A DNA stretch of 64,000 bases from Bacteroidota bacterium (GCA_947468275.1 CANIKO010000004.1:167429-231428), one strand, 5' to 3'; counted from the first letter of the stretch, positions 48,639-58,407 are shown. Program-made: numbers and translations. The notes: generated by a model not told the origin, from the sequence alone.

Positions 48639-49769
48639 TTAGTGTTGAACTAAAAATTTATTACGAACCATCTTACCATTCGAATTGAGATAGGCAAAAT
48701 ACACCCCATTCTTAAAATCATCTAAAGCCACATTTTTATCAATTTCACTCCCAAATTTGCTATATTTCAAACGACCCATTTGGTCAAAGATTAACAAAGA
48801 ATAATTAGAGTTCACGGATAAAATCAACCCTCTATCTGTAGCATAAACATTTAAACAATTAGCATCGCCCGTATCCAAAACAGTTCCAGCTGTAATTTCA
48901 GATTTTGAGAAATGCAATAAAAATGCTAAAGCACCTTGAACTGCAGAAATTAACGACTTGAATTCAACATATTTTAAAAGGTCATTTTGGGAATGATAGT
49001 AAGGAAAAGAGGAGGATTGATAAATGCCGGAGATTAGATAGCTCGAATCCCTAAATGATAAATAGTCGGATGAATAAGCTGGAGTAATTATTGGATTTAA
49101 ATTTGTATATGAACTATATATTTTAGCCATTGCAATTGCTAATTCGTTGCTTTCTGCTTTTTTAGATGAAATTTCATCCCTTTCACATTTTATGCCTGTA
49201 TTGTCTTCACCAACAGTTCCTCCAAGTTGGTCAAGATTAAGCATAAATTTAATTTTTACCGAGTCTTTGTTTAACGTTTTTACAAATTGGCGACTCCCCA
49301 AATAATCTATCTCCTCTCCTGAAAAATATAGAAATTTTAAAGTATACTTTGATTTAACTCCGTTCATTAATTTAGCTATTTGATAAAGTGCAAAATCACC
49401 GGTTCCATTATCGTTAACTCCTGGGCCACCTCTACTGTCATAATGCGCACCAATAATAATACTGCTATCGCTACTTCCTTTTTTTGTGAATTCAAGGTTG
49501 CGCAATGTATCATTACCATAAAGAAAATTTTGGATTTTTACTGAGTAGCCCACTTGCTCCAACATTTTTTTTAGCCAGAAACAAGTGGAATCCAATCCTG
49601 GCTTTTTAATTTCTTTAACCCCTAGGTTTTCTAATTTTTGGAGAAAAGAAAGTGGATGCTCAACTTTTAAAATATAATCAGCAATTTTTTGGTCAAAAAT
49701 TTGAGCAGAAGATTGAAATCCAATACTTGGCAGTAAAAATAGTAATAATAAAATTCTTAATTTACCCAT
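48639..49769 (-). CDS. secreted M28-family zinc peptidase with T9SS type A sorting domain
   Basis: IIIGAHYDSRGGPGVNDNGTGDFALYQIAK, FSGEEIDYLGSRQ, C-terminal sorting-like domain. Confidence 0.88.
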   Translation of the reverse strand: MGKLRILLLLFLLPSIGFQSSAQIFDQKIADYILKVEHPLSFLQKLENLGVKEIKKPGLDSTCFWLKKMLEQVGYSVKIQNFLYGNDTLRNLEFTKKGSSDSSIIIGAHYDSRGGPGVNDNGTGDFALYQIAKLMNGVKSKYTLKFLYFSGEEIDYLGSRQFVKTLNKDSVKIKFMLNLDQLGGTVGEDNTGIKCERDEISSKKAESNELAIAMAKIYSSYTNLNPIITPAYSSDYLSFRDSSYLISGIYQSSSFPYYHSQNDLLKYVEFKSLISAVQGALAFLLHFSKSEITAGTVLDTGDANCLNVYATDRGLILSVNSNYSLLIFDQMGRLKYSKFGSEIDKNVALDDFKNGVYFAYLNSNGKMVRNKFLVQH

Positions 49770-50197
49770 GCCTTCAATAATCTTTCATTCATGCTAAGAT
49801 AGCTCAATTGGCAGTTAACCAGAAGTTGTTGGGGTAATATTTCTGCTACTTTTTCAGGCCATTCAATAAAGCAATAGTTATTGGAATAAATATATTCTTC
49901 CAAACCAATATCCATGGCTTCTTCTAGATTTTTTAAGCGGTATAAATCAAAATGATAAATTTTGCCTTTATCACAATCATATTCATTAACTATCGAAAAC
50001 GTTGGACTTGAAATATCGTCTGTACTTCCAAGAGCAAGGCAAAGCTCTGTTATCAATGTAGTTTTGCCCGTTCCCAAATTTCCAACAAAGCAAAACAGTT
50101 TATATTTATCAAATTGGTTCAAAAGCTGTGATGCAATGTCGCCAATCTGATCTTTAGAAAAATTTATTTCAAATTTATCCTCCATACCTAATACCAA
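49757..50197 (-). CDS. tsaE: tRNA threonylcarbamoyladenosine biosynthesis ATPase
   Basis: FVGNLGTGKTTLITELCLALG, SSPTFSIVNEY, HFDLYRL. Confidence 0.93.
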   Translation of the reverse strand: MVLGMEDKFEINFSKDQIGDIASQLLNQFDKYKLFCFVGNLGTGKTTLITELCLALGSTDDISSPTFSIVNEYDCDKGKIYHFDLYRLKNLEEAMDIGLEEYIYSNNYCFIEWPEKVAEILPQQLLVNCQLSYLSMNERLLKAWVN

Positions 50198-51289
50198 TTA
50201 ACGGTCTTTGGTTTCCAATAACTCACCGTTATCCCATTTTTCGGTGCGAATTCGTTTTCCTTTATAATTAAAATAAAACCAATCGCTGTGTTTTTTTCCA
50301 TTAACAAAACTTCCATTACATTTTCCATAAATCCTACTCATACCAAAGGTCCAAGCACCATCTCGTTCACCGTTAACATAATTTCCAGAACATTTTGTTT
50401 TTATATCTGAGGCTTTTTCAACCCAAGGTCCGTCTTTCTTACCTTCCTTATAATTACCATCATTATCTACTACCCCATCTACCCATTCGCAATAATGTCC
50501 ATCAACAATATCTTCATCATAATTAACCTCTTTTAATTTAAGTCCTATTAAATCATAATACACCCATTTACCGTCCTTCTTTCCATTTTTGTATGATTCT
50601 TCATTTATCTTTCGGCCTTTAGGGTCAAATTTAAGAATCCTTCCATCCGGCAAACCGTTTTTATAAGTTCCTGTTTCCCCTATTTGTCCGTTACTATGAT
50701 AAATTATTGATTTTCCATCCCTCATCCCGTCTTTATATTCAATATCCTTTCTTATTTTTCCATCATCCGAATAGGAAATAACTTTACCGTCAGGCTTTCC
50801 GTTTTTTAATTCAGCCTCTTGTTGTTTTTTGCCATTTTCAAACCATAAAGTAACATTTCCATTTTCTAATCCTTTAATAAAAATTGTTTCTTTTTTAGAA
50901 GTTCCGGTTTGGTAATAACTTTTGTAGGGTCCATTTAAAATTCCATCATTGTAATTACTGAATTCTTCAGGTTTTCCATTGGAGTACCAAGATTTGTAGG
51001 TTCCGTTTCGTTTTCCTGCCATATATTCTATTTCAGTTTCTTTTATTCCTGTTTCAAAATAAGAACGAAAAAGTCCCTCAATCTTTCCGTTTTTCCAGTC
51101 GACTTCCTGCCATTTTTTATTGTTGGCGTGACTTAATACAGATTTTCCGGTGAAAAGGTTGTCTTTGTATGTGTAATTTCCATCACCATTTTTCTTTAAT
51201 TCAGAAAATTTAACAGATTGAGAAAAACTTAAAAAACTGAAAATTAGAAAGAGCAAGAGAAATGAATGTCGATAGGGCTTTATTTGCAT
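50198..51289 (-). CDS. MORN_2/YwqK-type repeat protein, secreted
   Basis: signal peptide and about a dozen NGKxxGxxxxYxxNG hairpin repeats. Confidence 0.88.
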   Translation of the reverse strand: MQIKPYRHSFLLLFLIFSFLSFSQSVKFSELKKNGDGNYTYKDNLFTGKSVLSHANNKKWQEVDWKNGKIEGLFRSYFETGIKETEIEYMAGKRNGTYKSWYSNGKPEEFSNYNDGILNGPYKSYYQTGTSKKETIFIKGLENGNVTLWFENGKKQQEAELKNGKPDGKVISYSDDGKIRKDIEYKDGMRDGKSIIYHSNGQIGETGTYKNGLPDGRILKFDPKGRKINEESYKNGKKDGKWVYYDLIGLKLKEVNYDEDIVDGHYCEWVDGVVDNDGNYKEGKKDGPWVEKASDIKTKCSGNYVNGERDGAWTFGMSRIYGKCNGSFVNGKKHSDWFYFNYKGKRIRTEKWDNGELLETKDR

Positions 51290-51354
51290 TAATAGTAAAA
51301 TTTATAAAGTTGCAATTTTACTTAAAATAACGCTGTAATCAGTATCTTATTTCG

Positions 51355-51471
51355 TTAGAATAAAAGAAATAAAGCGACCAAAAATAATATATTGATTAAT
51401 AAGGCTCCAAGAAGAAATTTTAAATCTTTCTTTTGAATAGGCTCTGTTGGGTTGGGTGAATTAATTTCCAT
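51355..51471 (-). CDS. putative 38-aa single-pass membrane small protein (not in ORF track)
   Basis: hand translation MEINSPNPTEPIQKKDLKFLLGALLINILFLVALFLLF*, polar N-term then one TM. Confidence 0.5.
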   Translation of the reverse strand: MEINSPNPTEPIQKKDLKFLLGALLINILFLVALFLLF

Positions 51472-51586
51472 TATTAATATACTTTATAGACAGAAGAAAA
51501 AAGATAATTCAAAATACAATTTTAAATTATTACCTATTTTATTGACGTAGGTACTATATATTTTGTGACAGCCCATTAAAAATTAA

Positions 51587-51594
51587 TAATTTTG
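51587..51594 (+). promoter_or_regulatory. -7 box TAATTTTG upstream of miaE, TTTG at 51562
   Basis: TTTG-N21-TAATTTTG, 4 nt before GTG start. Confidence 0.42.
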
Positions 51595-51598
51595 CACT

Positions 51599-52180
51599 GT
51601 GTTAGGATTAAAACTTGCTACCGACCCTCGCTGGGTAAATATTGCCGAAAAATCAATTGATGAAATATTGACTGACCATGCGTATTGTGAACAAAAGGCT
51701 ACGTCCAATTGTATCACTTTAGTTGTACGTTATCCTGAATACGAGCAAATGGTAGAGGAGGTTACAGCAGTTGCTGCCGAAGAATGGGGGCATTTTAGAA
51801 AGGTATTAAAAGAACTTAAAAAGCGAGGTTATAAACTTGGAAGAAATAGAAATGACAATTATGTAATAAAACTTAGAGAATTTAAATTAAAGGGCGATTC
51901 CCGCTTAAAAGGCTTTATTGATGAATTATTAATCGCAGCAATGATTGAAGCTAGGAGTTGTGAAAGGTTCCGCCTATTATCTCTCTATGTTAATGACGAG
52001 GAACTAAAAAAGTTTTATCATGAATTTATGGTATCGGAAGCTGGGCATTATGCTATGTTTCTTGATTTAGCAAAAACCTACATTGAGCCTGATTATGTTA
52101 AAATACGATGGGAAGAGTTTTTGAATTATGAATCTGAGCTCATTCAAACCATTGAATACCGAGGCGACAGAGTGCATTAA
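51599..52180 (+). CDS. miaE: tRNA-(ms[2]io[6]A)-hydroxylase
   Basis: GTG start; LKLATDPRWVNIAEKSIDEILTDHAYCEQKAT, EEWGHFRKVL, EARSCERF, EAGHY di-iron ligands. Confidence 0.93.
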   Translation: MLGLKLATDPRWVNIAEKSIDEILTDHAYCEQKATSNCITLVVRYPEYEQMVEEVTAVAAEEWGHFRKVLKELKKRGYKLGRNRNDNYVIKLREFKLKGDSRLKGFIDELLIAAMIEARSCERFRLLSLYVNDEELKKFYHEFMVSEAGHYAMFLDLAKTYIEPDYVKIRWEEFLNYESELIQTIEYRGDRVH

Positions 52181-52842
52181 CGATACGCCACCGTCATTTC
52201 CCGTTTTCCTGGAGGGCCGGGAAATGCTTTTACAATAAATCCTGCTTGTTTTAAATTTCGCTTTACTTCGCCCTTGGCACAATAGGTTGTTAACAATCCT
52301 TCAGGATTTAAAATATCAAAAAGCTTTGTGAAAATTTCTAATGTCCACATGTCAGTCTGCTTCTCAGGAGCAAAGGCATCAAAATATATTAAATCGTATT
52401 TATCGGTAAAATTAAACGTTTGTAGTTGGGTTAAATGAAGGGTAAAGATAAAATCTGAACTAAAAGAAAGCGGCTTTCCTCCTTCCGATTGGGATAATAA
52501 AATCATTGTTTCGGCTATATTTTCAGGATACCCTACAGCCACTTCCTTTATTATTTGTTTAGGCAAAGGATAAGGTTCCAAAGCCGTATAATTTATTACC
52601 AAATCCGATTCAAGCGATTGCAAATACGTCAACGCCGCATTGAGTCCGGTACCAAAACCAATTTCTAAAACATTGATTTTTTTTGATTCAATTAGCGTCA
52701 ACCCATGGTTTATAAATACATGTATTGACTCCTGCAAGGCACCATGAGTTGAGTGATACGTTTCATCTAATATTTTATTATAAATTGAATATGACCCGTC
52801 ATCCGTTTTAAAAACATTTAAATCATTTTTATTATTACTCAT
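52177..52842 (-). CDS. mnmD: MnmD-type tRNA 5-methylaminomethyl-2-thiouridine methyltransferase
   Basis: SHGALQESIHVFINHGL, NVLEIGFGTGLNAALT, YFDAFAPEKQTDMWT; start set at internal ATG MSNNKND. Confidence 0.9.
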   Translation of the reverse strand: MSNNKNDLNVFKTDDGSYSIYNKILDETYHSTHGALQESIHVFINHGLTLIESKKINVLEIGFGTGLNAALTYLQSLESDLVINYTALEPYPLPKQIIKEVAVGYPENIAETMILLSQSEGGKPLSFSSDFIFTLHLTQLQTFNFTDKYDLIYFDAFAPEKQTDMWTLEIFTKLFDILNPEGLLTTYCAKGEVKRNLKQAGFIVKAFPGPPGKREMTVAYR

Positions 52843-52861
52843 AAAAGATAAAATTTGCAGA

Positions 52862-53581
52862 ATGCAAATCAACACCCTTTCTATTATAGTTCCGGCATAT
52901 AATGAAGAAAAAACTATTCATCTTATTCTGAACAAAATAAAGGAAGTAACCTTAATTAATAATATAAAAAAAGAGGTAGTAATTGTGAACGATTGTTCAC
53001 GGGACAAAACTTCAGAAGCTATTACTACTTATATTAACAATAATCCTGGTCTTAATATTTCCTATTATGAACATGAGGTTAATAAAGGAAAAGGGGCCGC
53101 ATTGCACACCGGAATAGCCAAAGCCACGGGGGAAATCTTGGTAATTCAAGACGCCGATTTGGAATATGACCCAAATGAATTCAACGACCTATTAAAGCCA
53201 TTTTATGTGGCCGATGCAGATGTTGTTTACGGTTCGCGATTTATTGGAGGAAATCCGCATCGAATACTATTTTTTTGGCATACCATTGGAAATAAACTGC
53301 TTACCTTATTATCCAATGCGCTAACAAATCTAAATCTAACGGATATGGAAACCTGTTATAAAATGTTTAAGCGAGAAATTATTCAGGGATTAGATTTAAA
53401 AGAAAAGCGATTTGGTTTTGAACCAGAGGTGACCGCTAAAATATCCAAAATTAAGGAAATTAAAATTTATGAAATTGGAATTTCTTATTATGGCAGAACA
53501 TATGCTGAAGGAAAAAAAATAAGTTGGAAAGATGGTTTTAGAGCCCTTTGGTGTATAGCAAAATATAATCTCTTTAAATAA
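52862..53581 (+). CDS. GT2 glycosyltransferase (dolichol-phosphate-mannose/glucose synthase-like)
   Basis: SIIVPAYNEEKTI, VNDCSRDKT, IQDADLEYDP, GSRFIGG. Confidence 0.9.
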   Translation: MQINTLSIIVPAYNEEKTIHLILNKIKEVTLINNIKKEVVIVNDCSRDKTSEAITTYINNNPGLNISYYEHEVNKGKGAALHTGIAKATGEILVIQDADLEYDPNEFNDLLKPFYVADADVVYGSRFIGGNPHRILFFWHTIGNKLLTLLSNALTNLNLTDMETCYKMFKREIIQGLDLKEKRFGFEPEVTAKISKIKEIKIYEIGISYYGRTYAEGKKISWKDGFRALWCIAKYNLFK

Positions 53582-54459
53582 TGCAAGCCACAAAAAGTCC
53601 TTTGGCTTGGATTCTATTAATAGTTTTATCCATCATCTGGGGAAGTTCGTTTGTTCTGATGTTTGAAGGGTTAAAATCATATTCAGCCACTCAATTAGCC
53701 GCTTATAGGATATGCATAGCCGGAATATTATTTATTCCATTCGGTATAGCTAATTTATTTAAGGTTGAAAAAAGCGATATTAAGTGGTTTGCCCTATCTG
53801 GCTTAATGGGAAACTTTATTCCAGCCTTTTGTTTTGCTTATGCTCAAACGTATTTACAAAGCTCCACAGCAGGGGCCTTAAACTCGCTAACGCCTTTCTT
53901 TACATTACTCGCAGGAATTTTTATATTTTCAAAAAGCTTTAATAAATACAAAATTATAGGAATTTTAATTGGCTTAATTGGTGCTCTATCCTTAATCATA
54001 AACAAACCCGGTGGAGGAATTGAAACACATTATGAATACGGTTTAATTATTTTATTTTCAACGTTGCTTTACGGAACTAACGTTAATGTAATAGAAAATA
54101 AATTAAGCAAATACAGCCCGCTATATATTGCCTCAATCCCATTAAGCTTAATTTTCATTCCTGGCTTAATTTGCTTATTCCTCTTTAAATTCCCTTTTCA
54201 AAGCGCCCTATCGCCAGAGTTTATAAAGAGCACTTTCTCTATTAGCATGCTAGGCTTGCTAGGCACAGGACTGAGCCTAGTGCTTTTCAATCGACTCATC
54301 CAAATCACTAACGGGCTATTTGCATCTACAGTTACTTATATGATGCCGGTAGTTTCTACCCTTTGGGGCGTTTACTATAATGAACCTATTGGCTTAATTC
54401 AAATTATCTCGTTAAGCTTAATATTATTAGGTATATTGGTTGTTCGGAAATTCAATTAA
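53581..54459 (+). CDS. EamA/DMT family transporter
   Basis: 10 TM; IIWGSSFVLMFEGLKSYSATQLAAYR; start overlaps GT2 stop. Confidence 0.92.
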   Translation: MQATKSPLAWILLIVLSIIWGSSFVLMFEGLKSYSATQLAAYRICIAGILFIPFGIANLFKVEKSDIKWFALSGLMGNFIPAFCFAYAQTYLQSSTAGALNSLTPFFTLLAGIFIFSKSFNKYKIIGILIGLIGALSLIINKPGGGIETHYEYGLIILFSTLLYGTNVNVIENKLSKYSPLYIASIPLSLIFIPGLICLFLFKFPFQSALSPEFIKSTFSISMLGLLGTGLSLVLFNRLIQITNGLFASTVTYMMPVVSTLWGVYYNEPIGLIQIISLSLILLGILVVRKFN

Positions 54460-54510
54460 GCTAAAGAGTAATTGTAGATAAACTGTTCAAAACGGTTAAT
54501 TAATTCCGCT

Positions 54511-54518
54511 TAATTTTG
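54511..54518 (+). promoter_or_regulatory. -7 box TAATTTTG
   Basis: exact TANNTTTG 13 nt before ATG at 54532. Confidence 0.4.
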
Positions 54519-54531
54519 CGCAACATATTTT

Positions 54532-55614
54532 ATGGACAATTTAAGTTTAATTTGCAAAGAGTATCCTTTTATCCAATACTGCCTTGACTTGGCGGTAAAT
54601 AACATTCAACTTAATGGTGAGTTAAAGTTGCAAATAGATGAGAAGCGATTATTCAGATTGCTTAACACTGCAACCACGAAACCGCAATGGTTTGATTTTA
54701 GTGAAATAGCTTTGGATAGAATCGCTAATCCTGCTCAACTCGATTTATTAGGCCACTCAAACGAGCCTGTAATCCTTATAAAACCTGACATTGGTGGTAG
54801 TATTTATTTATTTAAACTAAAGAAATACGAAACAAGTGATGATATGTTTTATGGTAAAGACCAGGAATACTTAATCGAAAAATGCTTAATTCTATGGTTG
54901 TCTAACTTTGTCAAACTCGATGATACGGAAAAAGGGGGGTTTGAAAAATATTTTCAAGTGTGTAAAAATCAACAGATTAAGATCATCGAGCTAAACTATA
55001 TATTAACTGAACTAAATTTGAAGACTGAAAAAATATATACCTCCCTCTTCAATTACCTTTTAAAGGATGAAATTTTGCCTGAAACCAAAATTTCGTTGAG
55101 CGATTCTACATTAGATTACCTACAATCACGTGATTGGAACTTTATAGAATTAGAAACAATTGCCAAGGAGGCTTTTAAAATTGCTTCCAAAATATGCCTA
55201 TCCCCTACCGACATTAGGATTAAGCGATATTTTTTTCCTGAACAAACCCAAAATGATTTGTTTAAAAATGATTTACCTGATAAAGTCACAGAAATAAGCG
55301 AATCTATCATCGATAGCGTATCACAAAAAAAGGACGAATTGGTGCTTGAAAAAAGACCAAGTCTTTCAAAATTGGAAAAGACAAAAATCTTACTCGACCG
55401 TTATGAATTGGCTGTAAAAAAACTTATCGAAGTCAAACAACCAGTTTTAGGAAAGAATATAGCCAAAGTTTGTATTCCCGAAATAAGTGCACCAGCTTTA
55501 ACCGATTCAATTAATAAGCATGCTGAAAGAATAAAAGAATGCATGATAAGTTATCCAGATAAATGGGAACTTCTTAAAACTAATTATTTGCCAATACAAA
55601 AATTAAATTATTAA
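54532..55614 (+). CDS. hypothetical cytoplasmic protein, 360 aa, no recognised family
   Basis: long ORF with good codon character and -7 box; no signal or TM. Confidence 0.65.
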   Translation: MDNLSLICKEYPFIQYCLDLAVNNIQLNGELKLQIDEKRLFRLLNTATTKPQWFDFSEIALDRIANPAQLDLLGHSNEPVILIKPDIGGSIYLFKLKKYETSDDMFYGKDQEYLIEKCLILWLSNFVKLDDTEKGGFEKYFQVCKNQQIKIIELNYILTELNLKTEKIYTSLFNYLLKDEILPETKISLSDSTLDYLQSRDWNFIELETIAKEAFKIASKICLSPTDIRIKRYFFPEQTQNDLFKNDLPDKVTEISESIIDSVSQKKDELVLEKRPSLSKLEKTKILLDRYELAVKKLIEVKQPVLGKNIAKVCIPEISAPALTDSINKHAERIKECMISYPDKWELLKTNYLPIQKLNY

Positions 55615-55880
55615 GTCTTTATTTTTATGTGTTTATAACTGTATTAATTTACAGTAAAATTGTTTTTTAGATTTGGTTTAGTTTTATACCAAAAGTAAAA
55701 AATTGTATTTTTGATTTGGATTGTAAAAGGATCTTTAGAGAAAAGACTTTTTAAACCTTGTTCTATTGTTGGGATCTTGATTATAATTTATATCTAACCC
55801 ATTCCTATTGATTTGATTACAAAAATTACTTTATTTAGTGTTCATAAAAATTTGTAACAGGCTGATTTATAAAAAATAAC

Positions 55881-56417
55881 TTGAATTTTTCTATAACTGC
55901 ATTTAAGAGTTTATTTAGTAAACGGCTTAGCAAAGTCCAAGTAACAGAATTGGTGTGTGTTGTATCGGATTCCAAAGAATTATTTGATGAACTTATTTAT
56001 ATCATTATCAATGGAAACAAACACGAAGCGTTTATGGGTTCTTGGGTATTACAATATGCAGCCATAGAACAACCTGATTGGTTTTACGAGCATTTACACG
56101 ACTTATTACTTATCATTGAATCCAAACGTAACGAGTCTGTTTTGCGATGTATAACGCGAATAATTTGGAAAACTCCCATTCCAAAAGAAATGGATGGAAT
56201 TGTTACCCAAAAATGTATTGAATGGATTGAAAATAAAGAAAATCCAATTGCCGTAAAGGCCTTTAGCTTACATACTTTATCTAAAATAATAGAGCATGAA
56301 CCGGCACTTTGCAATGAAATCAGATATATTGCTGAATCGGTTTTACCTTATGCATCTTCAGGACTTAACAATGCAGCTGAAAAGCTTTTAAAAAAAATCA
56401 GAAAAATGGGTTATTGA
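55881..56417 (+). CDS. hypothetical helical-repeat (HEAT-like) protein
   Basis: TTG start; alternating helix pattern VLRCITRIIWKTPIP...AVKAFSLHTLSKIIEHEP. Confidence 0.6.
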   Translation: MNFSITAFKSLFSKRLSKVQVTELVCVVSDSKELFDELIYIIINGNKHEAFMGSWVLQYAAIEQPDWFYEHLHDLLLIIESKRNESVLRCITRIIWKTPIPKEMDGIVTQKCIEWIENKENPIAVKAFSLHTLSKIIEHEPALCNEIRYIAESVLPYASSGLNNAAEKLLKKIRKMGY

Positions 56418-56977
56418 TTATTAACAAACTTTTGAAGTTCATCATACACTCGGTTTACCGGCAAACCCATAACATTAAAAAAATCGCCTTCAATTTTTGT
56501 TACACCAATGTACCCTATCCAATCCTGTATTCCATAGGATCCTGCTTTATCCAAAGGATTAAAATTTCGCACATAATAAACTATCTGCTCGCGGGTTAAA
56601 CCCTTGAAATAAACGTTTGTTTGATCCGTAAAAGCTATTTCTTGAGTTTTACTTCTTAAACAAACACCTGTAAAAACGGTATGCATTTTACCAGAAAGTT
56701 TGGTCAACATTTTAATAGCATCGTCTTCATTCTCGGGTTTATTTATTATTTCACCTTCCAAATAAACGGTGGTATCTGCGGTAAGTAGTATTTTATTTTC
56801 AAGGTCACCAATATAGGCTTCGGCTTTTTTAATCGCCAAATATTCAGCTACTTTTTCACCGGCCATATCAGGATGAAAGTCTTCGTCGGAGTCAATATTT
56901 ATTAAAGTATAATCAATACCTGCACCTTTTAGTAATTCTTGCCTGCGGGGTGATTTTGAACCTAATAATAATTCCAT
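56411..56977 (-). CDS. Maf family nucleotide pyrophosphatase
   Basis: LLLGSKSPRRQELLKGAGI, TADTTVYLEGEIINKP, YGIQDWIG. Confidence 0.95.
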   Translation of the reverse strand: MELLLGSKSPRRQELLKGAGIDYTLINIDSDEDFHPDMAGEKVAEYLAIKKAEAYIGDLENKILLTADTTVYLEGEIINKPENEDDAIKMLTKLSGKMHTVFTGVCLRSKTQEIAFTDQTNVYFKGLTREQIVYYVRNFNPLDKAGSYGIQDWIGYIGVTKIEGDFFNVMGLPVNRVYDELQKFVNNQ

Positions 56978-56989
56978 TCTATTGGTTTT

Positions 56990-57850
56990 CTAAAAAAACA
57001 ACATTAATAAAGTTCCTGTAACCATTATATATAAAGCAACTTTACTTAGATAGGAAAAATCACTTTTTTCAGTAGCCAGCTGCAACCTAGACAATAAATG
57101 AAATAGAGGCAAACCAATGCACATTATGGAATAGCTTAAAAAAACATAACTTAAGGGGGCTGAAAAATATCGCATCATCATTAGTCTTACGCAGGTTGTA
57201 AAAACAAGAATGTATAAAAATAATAAAATAACCAATAAAGTTCTTGTAGCTTTTATCCCGGCAAGAATTGGAAATGTTTTATATCCTGCAGCTTCATCAC
57301 CGGCTGCATCTTCAATGTCTTTAAAGATTTCACGAATAAAATGTATTGCAAAGGCATTAATAGAGAAAATTATGGTGAGCTCTTGATTTAAATTAGAATC
57401 AAATGCGAGTAAAATAAATATAGATAATGCTCCCAATATGGCAATTATTAAGTTACCAATTAATGGAAGTTGTTTTAATAATATGCTGTAGCAAAAGAGT
57501 AAGGCTAATACAAGTGTAATTAAAACACCCAATTTGTAAGACTTAAAAAATGCTAATGAAACCGCCATAATAGCTGCTGCTATGACTATAATTAAAGCTG
57601 TTTTTCTGATTTTTGGTTCAGATAAATAATTGTTATTGGGCCTATTTATGGAATCTGCCTTCACATCCATAATATCATTCAACAAATAACCAAATACAGC
57701 ACAAAGCAATGTTGTAACATATATTAACAAATGGGAGAGATCAAAAACATCTTTTAATGTATTGCCAAAACCTAGAAAATATACGGTAAGAATTTGTGCA
57801 AACAGAATTATAAAAAGATTTAAAGGACGTGTGGCTTTAAAGATATTCAT
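56990..57850 (-). CDS. UbiA prenyltransferase, geranylgeranylglycerol-phosphate geranylgeranyltransferase-like
   Basis: multi-TM; NDIMDVKADSINRP and KDIEDAAGDEAAGYKTFPI Asp-rich motifs. Confidence 0.85.
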   Translation of the reverse strand: MNIFKATRPLNLFIILFAQILTVYFLGFGNTLKDVFDLSHLLIYVTTLLCAVFGYLLNDIMDVKADSINRPNNNYLSEPKIRKTALIIVIAAAIMAVSLAFFKSYKLGVLITLVLALLFCYSILLKQLPLIGNLIIAILGALSIFILLAFDSNLNQELTIIFSINAFAIHFIREIFKDIEDAAGDEAAGYKTFPILAGIKATRTLLVILLFLYILVFTTCVRLMMMRYFSAPLSYVFLSYSIMCIGLPLFHLLSRLQLATEKSDFSYLSKVALYIMVTGTLLMLFF

Positions 57851-57852
57851 GC

Positions 57853-58407
57853 TTACTTTTTGAAATAAAATTTCATTTTATAATCAACATCTACGTTTCC
57901 TTTTGAGATATTAACAAGTTTGCTTTTAATCATTTGTTTTTTTAGCGGCGAAAGATGGTCAACAAACAAAACACCTTCAATATGATCGAATTCATGCTGA
58001 ATAACCCGGGCCGCCATGTCATCAAACGATTCTTCGTTCCAATTGAAATTTTCATCCTGATATTTAATCAAAAGATTAGGAGGCCGTTTAATATTTTCTC
58101 GAATGCGCGGAATGCTAAGACACCCCTCTTCAAAATTCCACTCTACTCCTGATTCTTCAATAATCTCAGCATTGATAAATATTTTTTTTACGCCTTTGAT
58201 TTTCTTATCTGAAAATGCATTGGTATCAATTATAAATAAGCGAATATCATGTCCTATCTGAGGAGCTGCAAGCCCGACCCCATTGCTTTCATACATGGTT
58301 TGAAACATATCTGCAATCAACTGGTTTAACCCCGGAAAATCAGGAGTGATAGATTGGCATATTTTTCTTAAAATCGGGTCACCATAGGCCCTTATAGGTA
58401 ATATCAT
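57853..58407 (-). CDS. def: peptide deformylase
   Basis: GVGLAAPQIG, EGCLSIP, QHEFDHIEGVLF. Confidence 0.97.
   Translation of the reverse strand: MILPIRAYGDPILRKICQSITPDFPGLNQLIADMFQTMYESNGVGLAAPQIGHDIRLFIIDTNAFSDKKIKGVKKIFINAEIIEESGVEWNFEEGCLSIPRIRENIKRPPNLLIKYQDENFNWNEESFDDMAARVIQHEFDHIEGVLFVDHLSPLKKQMIKSKLVNISKGNVDVDYKMKFYFKK

Noticed and set aside
50198-51289. YwqK toxin-antitoxin system
   Set aside because: Only repeat homology supports the label; there is no adjacent toxin-like gene.
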